NCBI RefSeq assembly: GCF_001645685.2
Contig: NZ_CP017080.1
Span: 1,974,001 to 2,038,000, forward strand
DNA length: 64,000 nucleotides
DNA from: Peribacillus muralis
GTDB lineage: Bacteria; Bacillota; Bacilli; Bacillales; DSM-1321
Reading direction: 5' to 3'
Shown: one piece after another, positions 46,928 to 54,868 of the stretch
Layout: the number at the start of each line of letters is the position of its first letter
How positions within the stretch are numbered: the stretch's first letter is position 1
Notes under the pieces: model-generated
Databases searched by the model: none
Seen by the model: the letters and a program-made list of their open reading frames with translations, nothing else
Told to the model about the DNA's origin: nothing
Translations under genes and position numbers: made by a program

Positions 46928-46955
46928 GAGCCATTCTCATATTAGAGAATGGCTC
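46928..46955 (-). terminator. Hairpin downstream of the tRNA-like RNA
   Basis: On the minus strand GAGCCATTCTC pairs with GAGAATGGCTC (11 bp, 6-base loop), about 27 bases past the tRNA-like 3' end. Only a weak T-tract follows. Confidence 0.6.
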
Positions 46956-46981
46956 GGGCCGTGAATGCCTGCTTTTGAAAA

Positions 46982-47178
46982 TGCCTCTGACGGGATTCGA
47001 ACCCGCACTCCTTTCGTAAGCATAGGTTAGGGCGGAACACGCTTCCCTACGGATTTTCACCGACAGGAATTACACCTGTCTCAGCTGATTTGCTTTTCGG
47101 TGCTTCTGAAACCCTTTACATTAAGACCCGGTGGCTACAATGTTTTCCGGCGCTCTTCCCTTCTAGAGCTACAGAGTC
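46982..47178 (-). ncRNA. tRNA-like structured RNA with a ~145-nt internal domain
   Basis: Minus strand. The 5' end GACTCTG (47178-47172) pairs 6 of 7 with the 3' end CAGAGGC (46989-46983), followed by discriminator A. A D-arm follows (GCTC/GAGC stem at 47169-47166 and 47155-47152, loop TAGAAGGGAA). The T-arm GCGGG-TTCGAAT-CCCGT ends the body (47006-46990). T8 and A9 positions fit a tRNA. Between D-arm and T-arm lie about 145 nt instead of the usual 22-45. Helices there are ACATT/AATGT, GACAGG/CCTGTC, CACCG/CGGTG, and two crossing pairs TAGGG/CCCTA and AAGCGTG/TATGCTT that could form a pseudoknot. No CCA is encoded. It has its own promoter. No group I or II intron core, tmRNA tag frame or Ro60 gene is visible. 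Confidence 0.7.
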
Positions 47179-47194
47179 ATCTATCCATCTTTCG

Positions 47195-47223
47195 ATTATA
47201 CGATCCTTTAAAAACACTGTGAA
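47195..47223 (-). promoter_or_regulatory. Sigma-A promoter of the tRNA-like RNA
   Basis: Minus strand TTCACA (47223-47218), spacer 17, TATAAT (47200-47195). Start would fall near 47188, about 10 nt before the acceptor-like stem. Confidence 0.75.
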
Positions 47224-47550
47224 GTGAATAATGGAAGATTGCTTGATTTATGGAAAGAAATTGATGGCCATTAGTATATAGTCATTTGGTTATATGGAAA
47301 CTATGCTTCGCCGATAAACAAAAGCAGGGAAAATAAAAAAAGTGGATATGATAGTTGGGATGGTTTATGTTGGTAATAAATCCTTCATCAGTTCAGGAAA
47401 TTGACTTGAATAAACACAATGTCCTGGCGGCAATTCGAGTTGTTGAATCATAATAGGTAGGGATTGTTTTTCACTCCTTTACTCCTGTAAGAAATGCTTC
47501 GTTGAATGACATAAACACTTATCTGAACTGATTTTTCCTATTTGGAATGA
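47224..47550. other. Region without a clear gene
   Basis: One short frame at 47367-47453 (28 codons, MLVINPSSVQEIDLNKHNVL...) looks protein-like but has only a weak GGGATGG site. Otherwise nothing recognised. Confidence 0.3.
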
Positions 47551-47583
47551 AAAAAGTACAAACCCGGCAAAGGTCTGTACTTA
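47551..47583 (-). terminator. Terminator of the S24-type repressor gene
   Basis: Minus strand AAGTACAGACC pairs with GGGTTTGTACTT and is followed by TTTT. It lies 35 bases past the stop. Confidence 0.8.
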
Positions 47584-47617
47584 GGTTAATCGTATAAGAG
47601 ATAAGAACAAAATGAAA

Positions 47618-48256
47618 TCAATCATATATTTTAATGGCTTGAACCACTTTTCCTAATATTTTGACGCGATCATTTTTGATATGGTAGGTTTTTTCCTCAT
47701 AGAAAGGATCAGTGCTGCAAGGGATGAGGGTGATCGTATCTTCTGCCATCTTCACCTGCTTGACTGTAGCTTCATATCCATTTACCAAAACTACGCCAAT
47801 ATTTCCGTTCTTCAGGTAGCTGGTCTTTTCAACAAGGATCAAAGCGCCGTCGCTAAACTCCTTATTCATGCTGTTTCCTTTTACTCGCAGATAAAAATAG
47901 TCTTTATTGTTTTTAAGCATCGAATTCAATGTCGGCATATAGGCTTCTATATATTCGTTCGTAAAATTAGGCTCTCCAGCAGGGATGTTTCCATAAACAC
48001 CAATTAATCTAACATTCTTTTCGTTTAGAAATTCCATGGAAGGATCATTTTTGACGACTGATGTTCCATCAACGAGGTGAGAAAGCGGTACATCAAAGCA
48101 AGTGGACATTATGCTCAACTTATCCATTAAAGGTTTATTTCGGCCGGATTCCCAGGCGGATACCGCAGTCGGGGCCACCTTTAATACCTTTGCCAAATCT
48201 TCTTGTGTCATTTTTCTTTCTTTTCTTAGAATTTTTATCCGTTCACCAATGTGCAT
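47618..48256 (-). CDS. XRE/S24 self-cleaving repressor (phage CI-like)
   Basis: 212 residues. The helix-turn-helix (about 1-60) contains MTQEDLAKVLKVAPTAVSAWESGRNKP. The peptidase S24 domain (about 85-212) has an Ala-Gly cleavage site in GNIPAGEPN, nucleophile Ser in VKGNSMNKEF and general-base Lys in EATVKQVK. Such repressors are inactivated when RecA filaments stimulate self-cleavage. Divergent from a small Cro-like gene with about 130 bases between, the standard lysogeny switch layout. No integrase or structural phage genes follow, so this is a remnant or domesticated switch. Confidence 0.88.
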   Translation of the reverse strand: MHIGERIKILRKERKMTQEDLAKVLKVAPTAVSAWESGRNKPLMDKLSIMSTCFDVPLSHLVDGTSVVKNDPSMEFLNEKNVRLIGVYGNIPAGEPNFTNEYIEAYMPTLNSMLKNNKDYFYLRVKGNSMNKEFSDGALILVEKTSYLKNGNIGVVLVNGYEATVKQVKMAEDTITLIPCSTDPFYEEKTYHIKNDRVKILGKVVQAIKIYD

Positions 48257-48390
48257 ATTTCTTCACCTCTCATTTGAATATACACCATGAGAGAAAGTGA
48301 GTAAACTCATAGTGCGTGAATTTTACAAAAAATTGTTGGTAACTATACTTGAGGTGTGATATTATTTTTTTATACAGGAGGTGACAAGAT
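48257..48390. promoter_or_regulatory. CI/Cro-type divergent control region
   Basis: Contains the dyad TGAGT-AA-ACTCA (48298-48309) and a related GTGAATTTTAC phrase at 48316, plus a TTGGTA / TATTAT promoter (18-base spacer) reading to the Cro-like gene. Candidate operators for the two regulators. Confidence 0.5.
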
Positions 48391-48615
48391 ATGACAAAGG
48401 TTAAATTCACGCTTAAGCAAGCTAGGAAGTATAAAGGTTTAACCCAGGATGAAATGGCTAAAGTGCTAAGAATGGCCAAGAGGACTTACATTGATTATGA
48501 ACAATATAAGATTCCGCTAAGGGTTGATAAAGCGTATATGTTTGCTGAATGTGTAGGTTTTTCTATTGACGATATCATTTTTTTTGATCCTGATATACAC
48601 TTTAAATGTAGTTGA
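48391..48615 (+). CDS. Small XRE-family regulator (Cro-like)
   Basis: 74 residues, almost entirely a helix-turn-helix: FTLKQARKYKGLTQDEMAKVLRMAKRTYIDYEQYK, seen here as LTQDEMAKVL and RTYIDYEQ landmarks. The C-terminus ends SIDDIIFFDPDIHFKCS. AGGAGGTGA is 7 bases before ATG. Partner of the divergent S24 repressor. Confidence 0.82.
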   Translation: MTKVKFTLKQARKYKGLTQDEMAKVLRMAKRTYIDYEQYKIPLRVDKAYMFAECVGFSIDDIIFFDPDIHFKCS

Positions 48616-48750
48616 GGACTCGAATGAAATCTGTGCAGTGACGAAAGAGAGGGCAAGCCGGAGATGGACAATATGATGATGAGCACCACTAACGTACCGA
48701 TGGAATACAAAAATCCATAGTTATCCAAATCTGCTGGGGATGGGAAGTAG

Positions 48751-48948
48751 GTGAACAGAGTGGAAAGAGAAATTGAATCTATTGAGGTTATGGCTGGAGC
48801 TGATGTTAGCACTATTTCGATTGGAAATGAAGTTGGCGGGGAAGTTATCGCGGATATAATCCAACATGATGGAGTATACAAATTATACAATCGTAGGGAC
48901 GAGCTTATCATTGAAATCAATTTACCTGTCGTTAGTGTAAAATATTGA
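48751..48948 (+). CDS. Hypothetical 65-residue protein of the phage-like island
   Basis: Begins at GTG 48751 with GGGAAG a few bases upstream. Product MNRVEREIESIEVMAGADVS then an alternating beta-like pattern (TISIGNEVGGEVIADII, LIIEINLPVVSVKY). Acidic, soluble and plausible as a real protein; no family recognised. It follows the Cro-like gene on the same strand. Confidence 0.5.
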   Translation: MNRVEREIESIEVMAGADVSTISIGNEVGGEVIADIIQHDGVYKLYNRRDELIIEINLPVVSVKY

Positions 48949-49484
48949 CATCGTATGGAGAGCGTCGTGAAAATAATAGTCAAGCCTTTCATCATTGCAT
49001 TAAAAGTGCTTCCATCCTTAATAAAAGGTAAAAAAAACTGTAGGTGTAATCCATTCGATGATAGCCAATTCATAGCCAAAACCTATTACTGCCGGCTTTT
49101 TTCATGGAAACTGGATTTTCGAACACCAAGATGAGGGTATATGGACAATGGCACATTCGAAGAAATGGGCAGTCAGCAAGCTTAATAGTAGTTAAGTCCT
49201 CTATCCTATTCAGGAGAGGGCTTTTTCTTATTTTATGAGCCACGCTCCGAGCTGAGAAAGAGCTCGGAAATCGACTGCCTTTGTTTTGAGAGGCAGCAAA
49301 AGCGTCCGACTTTTTCACCATATGAATGAACTTTACCTAGTTTCTTTCTCCCATCTTTAATGGAAATGGCAGGTAATGGGTGACAAACGTACAAATAGTA
49401 ATGAATGAATACTTAAGAAGAATCAAGTAGAGGGCTTGTCAGTAGACCTCTCAAAAAAGCAAAGGATATTGGAGGAGAAAACAA
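48949..49484. other. Region with terminator hairpins, no gene
   Basis: A terminator at 49194-49226 (AGTCCTCT..CCT paired with AGGAGAGGGCT, then TTTTTCTT) ends the upstream small genes. A second stem CCGAGCT/AGCTCGG is at 49247-49267. No supported gene. Confidence 0.5.
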
Positions 49485-51080
49485 GTGAAAAGCAATGTAA
49501 TCAATTATGTCTTTTTTCTAATTCTCATCGTAACATTATTGATAATGGTTAAGCCAGGCATGACCTCTGCTGGGAAACTCAAACCACCCGCCGAAACATT
49601 CAGCCCTGGTGATTGGTTTTTGGGGAGTACTCCTCCCAACCATGACGTAAATAAGCCTCCGCTCGTATTTGTTCAAGGAAAAAATGGCAATGCTAGCAGC
49701 TGGTATGGTGAAACGGGTTATCATGGAATCAATGATATGTATACCAAAGCATATGAAGCGGGCTATCAAACCGTTTTCGTTCAGCTTCATGATTCTGCCG
49801 GAAACGGATCCGCTAGTCAATATGCCAACGGGAGACTGTTAGCGTCCATGCTAGAGGATATCAGCAACCATTTCAATGGTGAAAAAGTAAATATCATTGC
49901 ACATAGCAAGGGGGGGCCAGATACTCAAGCTGCTCTAGTACACTATGGAGCATACCAATATGTAGGCAGAGTCATCACGTTAGCCTCCCCACACCATGGG
50001 TCGAATCTCGCTGATTTGGCATATAGCTGGTATGCAGGCTGGCTAGGATCACTGCTGGGCCAAAAAGATGAAGGAACCTATTCTTTGCAGGTAGGGAAGA
50101 TGGCTGAGTTTCGTTCTGCCATAGATAACCATATGAACTCCCGGAAAAACATGTATTTCACCGTTGCTGGAATGAATAAAGGCCCGGCGTTGACTGCTTT
50201 ATCACTAGGTGGAGAATATTTATCCGCCTATGGAGATAACGATGGGCTAGTGAATGTTTGGAGTAGCAAAATACCTTACGGAAAACATTTATTTACCGAT
50301 CCAAGCTTGGATCACGATAACATTCGCATGGGATCTTCCGTATTTTCAAGAATTGAGCCCTATTTAAGAAGTGCTACCGTCGCGCTTGTTCCTAATATGG
50401 ATATCCAAAGCAAACTGCAAGCGGAGGATAATATCATCACTTCTGCGCTCTCGCAAACCGTTCACGGGGGCTACCTGCAACAAAATGTGTGGAATGAACA
50501 AAGTTTTCGTGTGGATGATGAAGCGGTACCAGGCACTATAGCCATATATACAGCCTCAAAGGATGTACAAATCGAAGTGGTATCTCCCTCCAATAAAAGG
50601 TATTCACTTTCACCTGTCACATATGCTGAACAAAATGAAACGTCCTTCTTTAATGGAGCGACCATCCAAACATTATATAAAAGTAAGATGGAAATTGGTA
50701 CATGGAAAGTGCGGATGAAAACGAAGGCCCTTAATGACGCATACTTGCTATTGGCACAATTTGACGAACTGGACCCGGTTACATTAAGCATGCCTGGAAG
50801 GGTTAAACAAAAGGATGCTGGATTTTCCATCAAGAAACCGCTCAAAGGTAAAAAAGAACCAGCACTCACAACCTTTAAGGTTCATTTAATGGATGAATCC
50901 GGTAAGGAAATCAGCGCAGCAACCCCCATTCATATAAAGGATAATGAAAATTTTTCAGGAACACTTCCACAAGTACCCAGAACTGGCGTTTATAATGTAA
51001 CGATCGATGTTAAGGAAAAAAACGCAAATGGTACAGAACGAATACGTACCCTCATCCGGTCAGTCTATATTGAAAAATAG
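49485..51080 (+). CDS. Secreted alpha/beta-hydrolase (lipase/esterase)
   Basis: 531 residues. The signal peptide is about 1-29 (VINYVFFLILIVTLLIMVKPGMTSAG). The hydrolase core shows the oxyanion region PPLVFVQGKNGNASSWYG, nucleophile Ser in IAHSKGGPDTQAAL (near 143), Asp in GDNDGLVNVW and His in DHDNIRMG. The AHSxGG form is that of secreted Bacillus lipases. The C-terminal 220 residues are beta-rich and end RTLIRSVYIEK, probably a binding or Ig-like domain. Start GTG with TTGGAGGAG upstream. Flanked by terminators, so monocistronic. Confidence 0.85.
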   Translation: MKSNVINYVFFLILIVTLLIMVKPGMTSAGKLKPPAETFSPGDWFLGSTPPNHDVNKPPLVFVQGKNGNASSWYGETGYHGINDMYTKAYEAGYQTVFVQLHDSAGNGSASQYANGRLLASMLEDISNHFNGEKVNIIAHSKGGPDTQAALVHYGAYQYVGRVITLASPHHGSNLADLAYSWYAGWLGSLLGQKDEGTYSLQVGKMAEFRSAIDNHMNSRKNMYFTVAGMNKGPALTALSLGGEYLSAYGDNDGLVNVWSSKIPYGKHLFTDPSLDHDNIRMGSSVFSRIEPYLRSATVALVPNMDIQSKLQAEDNIITSALSQTVHGGYLQQNVWNEQSFRVDDEAVPGTIAIYTASKDVQIEVVSPSNKRYSLSPVTYAEQNETSFFNGATIQTLYKSKMEIGTWKVRMKTKALNDAYLLLAQFDELDPVTLSMPGRVKQKDAGFSIKKPLKGKKEPALTTFKVHLMDESGKEISAATPIHIKDNENFSGTLPQVPRTGVYNVTIDVKEKNANGTERIRTLIRSVYIEK

Positions 51081-51092
51081 CAGGTTAGCTTT

Positions 51093-51127
51093 AAAGATGC
51101 CTTTTATTTTAAAAGGCATCTTTTGTT
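51093..51127 (+). terminator. Terminator of the lipase gene
   Basis: AAAGATGCCTTTT (51093-51105) pairs with AAAAGGCATCTTT (51111-51123), then TTGTTT. Confidence 0.9.
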
Positions 51128-51241
51128 TGAAATGAGGGAGCTAGAGGGGGAATGGACGTCCCGAATCGATGAATATAAAGCATTGACGGATGATATGGAG
51201 TGAGGGAGGAATAGGCAGTCCATTCTAGGTTCCATGTATAT

Positions 51242-51529
51242 TCAATCCGGCTTTTGGTTGGATAATCGGTAAGATAAAATGCCAGTTTTAAGGGCAGCGT
51301 AATTGCCGATGCTTGCATATCCGTAAAACCAGCCCATGAATATGCCCGCAACCAAATGATGTCGATGGCTGATGAAAATGGAAATGAATAAACCAAGTCC
51401 CAAAGCAATGGTAGGGATGAATTTAGGCGGGATATGAAACATGATCTTCACAAGCTGTGTCACAATCATGATGATAGGTATTGCGATTACAGCATCCCAA
51501 AAGTTTGTATGGATGGTAGGGAAATCCAT
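51242..51529 (-). CDS. Small membrane protein, holin-like
   Basis: 95 residues with three hydrophobic stretches (AVIAIPIIMIVTQLVKIMF, FIPTIALGLGLFISIFI, HLVAGIFMGWFYGYASIG) and a short polar tail. AAGGTGGTG precedes ATG 51529. Size, topology and placement between two LysM-type wall hydrolases suggest a holin or holin-like export protein; no direct family match is claimed. Confidence 0.6.
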   Translation of the reverse strand: MDFPTIHTNFWDAVIAIPIIMIVTQLVKIMFHIPPKFIPTIALGLGLFISIFISHRHHLVAGIFMGWFYGYASIGNYAALKTGILSYRLSNQKPD

Positions 51530-51619
51530 AGGTGCACCACCTTATGTAAGAAGTCGTTCAAAATTAATTTTCACCATTTGAAAGCAATTTATACTCTCAT
51601 TAAATGGAAGGTGCCAATC

Positions 51620-51700
51620 ATGAAGCATTTTGTTCGTATGTTACCTCTGAATTTTAAAAATCTTATCATTCCAGAAGTCAAAAGAATGGACAACCTGTAA
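51620..51700 (+). CDS. Possible 26-residue small protein
   Basis: ATG 51620 follows GGAAGGTG. The peptide starts MKHFVRMLPLNFKNLIIP and ends VKRMDNL. It sits 78 bases before the glucosaminidase gene. No family recognised. Confidence 0.33.
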   Translation: MKHFVRMLPLNFKNLIIPEVKRMDNL

Positions 51701-51778
51701 CCTTTCTCAAGATTATGAATACGATATGAATGAAGGCTGTGCATGAGTATGTTAAGGAATTCTTTTCGGGAGGTTGAA

Positions 51779-52393
51779 ATGAGCAAGGAAACATTCATCG
51801 ATGAAATTGCACCCTATGCCCTGAATATTTATGGAGAGTTTAAAATTTTACCTTCAGTCATCATTGCCCAAGCTTGTTTAGAGAGTGGCTATGGGACAAG
51901 TCCTTTAGCTAAGCAAGGAAAAAATATATTCGGTACGAAAGGTGAATATAAAGGGCAATCCATCATTATACAAACGATTGAATATGTCAATGGAGCACCT
52001 GTTCAAGTAAGGAACAAATTCAGAAAGTACCCGACATGGGACGAAAGTCTTCGCGACCTTGCCACTCTGTATGCATTTGGTACTTCGTGGAATAGAAACC
52101 TATATACGGCGGTCATAGGTGAAAAAGATTATAAAAAGGCTATCAAGGCAATATTCGACGCGGGCTTTGCCACAGATCCGAAATATATTGAAAAACTGGT
52201 GAACCTGATAGAAATGAGTGAATTGACCAAGTATGACTTAACGGTCGAAGAAGTCTATCATATCGTGAAAAAAGGGGATACCGTCTCTGCGATTGCCAAG
52301 GCATATGGTTCAACCCAAGTTCAGATTCAGCAATGGAACGGGCTGGCCGATCTTAACTTAATCAAAGTAAACCAAAGATTAAGAGTGAAATGA
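51779..52393 (+). CDS. Endo-beta-N-acetylglucosaminidase (GH73) with LysM domain
   Basis: 204 residues. The GH73/glucosaminidase domain (about 1-145) has its catalytic Glu in AQACLESGYGTSPLA, with KYPTWDESLRDLATLYA later. A C-terminal LysM (about 160-204) reads HIVKKGDTVSAIAKAYGST and ends VNQRLRVK. No signal peptide. GGGAGG 7 bases before ATG 51779 sets the start. It and the LysM amidase at 45882 make a two-enzyme wall-lysis set around the phage-like regulators. Confidence 0.87.
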   Translation: MSKETFIDEIAPYALNIYGEFKILPSVIIAQACLESGYGTSPLAKQGKNIFGTKGEYKGQSIIIQTIEYVNGAPVQVRNKFRKYPTWDESLRDLATLYAFGTSWNRNLYTAVIGEKDYKKAIKAIFDAGFATDPKYIEKLVNLIEMSELTKYDLTVEEVYHIVKKGDTVSAIAKAYGSTQVQIQQWNGLADLNLIKVNQRLRVK

Positions 52394-52552
52394 GCGTTAA
52401 TGGGAGGGAGTGCCAAGCACTTGCTTTCTTTTTTTTGTATGCCGCTCGCATAGTAGCGGGTATATGCGGACTTATCCAGTAAAAAGATCTTATCCAAAAA
52501 ACTAGTTTTCCTGAGCATAATGAGAGAGTTCTATACATAGATTAAGAAACAA

Positions 52553-52577
52553 CAAAAAAAGCGCAATCAGCGCTTTT
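52553..52577 (-). terminator. Terminator of lexA
   Basis: Minus strand AAAAGCGC pairs with GCGCTTTT around TGATT and is followed by TTTGTTG. The stem begins at the lexA stop codon. Confidence 0.85.
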
Positions 52578-53199
52578 AATGTATTTGCCTATATAAACCT
52601 ATCACTTTTCCGAGTATCGATACATCCCGCAAAATGATAGGCTCCATATTTGAGTTCTCAGGCTGCAGCCTTATGTAATCCGGTTCCTTGAAGAATCGTT
52701 TTACAGTGGCTTCATCATCTTCAGTCATGGCCACGACGATATCTCCATTATTGGCACTGCTTTGCTGCTTCACGATGACATAATCGCCGTCATGAATTCC
52801 TGCCTCTATCATACTTTCCCCCATGATTTCGAGCATGAATACATGATCATCGTGCGGTACCATGCTTTCGGGAAGTGGAAAGTACTCTTCTATGTTCTCT
52901 ATTGCCGTTATCGGCATGCCGGCTGTCACTTTACCAAGTAATGGAACGTTTACGACATTGGCTTTCGGTATATTGTTGGCATCCTCTAAATTGAGGATTT
53001 CAATGGCCCTCGGCTTGGTTGGATCACGTCTGATCAGTCCTTTGCTTTCCAGGCGGGATAAATGTCCGTGTACGGTTGAGCTTGATGCAAGCCCAACTGC
53101 CTCACCGATTTCCCTTACGGATGGTGGATACCCTTTCAGGCGGACTTCTTCTTTAATGAAATCAAGAATATCTTGCTGCCGTTTTGATAGTTTAGTCAT
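52576..53199 (-). CDS. lexA: SOS repressor LexA
   Basis: 207 residues, the Bacillus LexA length. The winged helix (1-70) has [31 protein letters not shown]. The S24 domain has an Ala-Gly cleavage site in GKVTAGMPI (near 92), catalytic Ser in [10 protein letters not shown] (near 128) and Lys in EATVKRFF (near 166). Represses SOS genes until RecA-stimulated self-cleavage. Divergent from yneA across three LexA boxes, so it is autoregulated. Confidence 0.97.
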   Translation of the reverse strand: MTKLSKRQQDILDFIKEEVRLKGYPPSVREIGEAVGLASSSTVHGHLSRLESKGLIRRDPTKPRAIEILNLEDANNIPKANVVNVPLLGKVTAGMPITAIENIEEYFPLPESMVPHDDHVFMLEIMGESMIEAGIHDGDYVIVKQQSSANNGDIVVAMTEDDEATVKRFFKEPDYIRLQPENSNMEPIILRDVSILGKVIGLYRQIH

Positions 53200-53232
53200 A
53201 TGTGCACCTCTTCCCCAATTTTTCTTTGCTTC

Positions 53233-53261
53233 ATTATAGCATGGAGCCGTATTCTATACAA
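53233..53261 (-). promoter_or_regulatory. lexA promoter
   Basis: Minus strand TTGTAT (53261-53256), spacer 17, TATAAT (53238-53233). The -35 overlaps the LexA box at 53259-53272. Confidence 0.75.
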
Positions 53262-53339
53262 ACATAAGTTCGAATTTTGTTGTTGACTGAAACAGGTGTT
53301 CGTATTATAATTTAAATATATCATACGAACGAACATTCG
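53259..53339. promoter_or_regulatory. Three LexA boxes and the yneA promoter
   Basis: Boxes of CGAAC-N4-GTTCG type: CAAACATAAGTTCG (53259-53272), GAAACAGGTGTTCG (53289-53302) and CGAACGAACATTCG (53326-53339), each with one or two mismatches. The yneA promoter TTGACT (53283-53288) / TATAAT (53306-53311), spacer 17, has the middle box exactly between its two elements. Confidence 0.88.
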
Positions 53340-53356
53340 CGTTGGAGGGATTATTT

Positions 53357-53668
53357 ATGAAAAAATTATACAAAAATTATATTTATACGATTCTATTAGC
53401 AGGATCGGTATTCATCTTTTCAATTTTATTCTCTTGCACATTAAACGGTGATCCAAAAAAGGATTTTCTATCTATAGAGGTAGGTGAAGGCGACACTTTA
53501 TGGGGAATCGCCGAAGAATATGAAGAAGCTAATTTGACAAAAAAAGAATTCATTGGTTGGATAGAGGAGCATAATGGTATCAGTGCGGATTCGATTAAAC
53601 CAGGACAAGTAATCGTGATACCGGTTAAAGGAGAAAAGCTTGTTCAGAATCTGGCCAGTCAGCAGTGA
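53357..53668 (+). CDS. yneA: SOS cell-division suppressor YneA
   Basis: 103 residues. A single N-terminal membrane helix (YIYTILLAGSVFIFSILFSC) is followed by an external LysM domain (EVGEGDTLWGIAEEYEEAN ... IKPGQVIVIPV). It blocks septum formation during the SOS response, acting outside the membrane. TTGGAGGGA precedes ATG 53357. Directly under LexA boxes. Confidence 0.92.
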   Translation: MKKLYKNYIYTILLAGSVFIFSILFSCTLNGDPKKDFLSIEVGEGDTLWGIAEEYEEANLTKKEFIGWIEEHNGISADSIKPGQVIVIPVKGEKLVQNLASQQ

Positions 53669-53674
53669 AGGTAG

Positions 53675-54337
<663 letters not shown>

Positions 54338-54401
54338 AACTTGTAATTTCGCTTCTTTTTTAATACCATGACAATATCAGCACATATGAAGGAGCGAAAT
54401 T

Positions 54402-54635
54402 ATGCTATCAAAAGAAAAACTGTCCCGAATTAATGAACTTTCCAAAAAAGCTAAAGGAGTTGGCTTGACGGAAACGGAGGCAAAAGAGCAAACACAATTA
54501 AGAAGCGAGTATCTTGAGACTTTCAGGCGATCCATGTCCGATACGTTAGAACACGTTAAAGTGATCGATACTGAAGGTAACGACGTCACTCCACAAAAAA
54601 TAAAAGATATTAAAGAAAAAAGAAACTTACATTAA
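54402..54635 (+). CDS. ynzC: DUF896 protein YnzC
   Basis: 77 residues, two-helix bundle: MLSKEKLSRINELSKKAK, LTETEAKEQTQLRSEYLE, then KVIDTEGNDVTPQKIKDIKEK. Third conserved gene of the SOS cluster. AAGGAG is upstream. Function not established; likely DNA-damage related by context. Confidence 0.92.
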   Translation: MLSKEKLSRINELSKKAKGVGLTETEAKEQTQLRSEYLETFRRSMSDTLEHVKVIDTEGNDVTPQKIKDIKEKRNLH

Positions 54636-54868
54636 TGTTGGGACTTTCTTGATGGGAAACTCTCCATTGGAAGTTTCTTTTGGCCTTTAATTCTAAAAGA
54701 GATTGCTTTCATGTATGTATTCTCCTATTTAGTTTAATCTAAATAGGGGAATTCTTTAATTTTGGGAAAGTATGTATAATATTGGTATCGAATAGTGATT
54801 TTAGTTGTGATATTCAGCGGGTCACTATAATATAAAGAGGTACATTACAGGAAGGGATGTTTTACTAT

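Noticed and set aside
46653..47060. 135-codon minus-strand open frame
   Set aside because: Runs through the T-arm of the tRNA-like RNA and its downstream hairpin; no ribosome site and unlike a protein.
46982..47178. Group I intron in a tRNA, or tmRNA
   Set aside because: No recognisable P7/P3 core, no splice-site U-G context that restores an anticodon stem, no tag reading frame and no GGATTCGAC-type tmRNA 5' end.
48495..49079. 194-codon minus-strand open frame with a hydrophobic stretch
   Set aside because: Antisense to the Cro-like gene and the 65-residue gene; Ser/Leu-rich shadow composition and no ribosome site. A type I toxin-like segment inside it also lacks a start signal.
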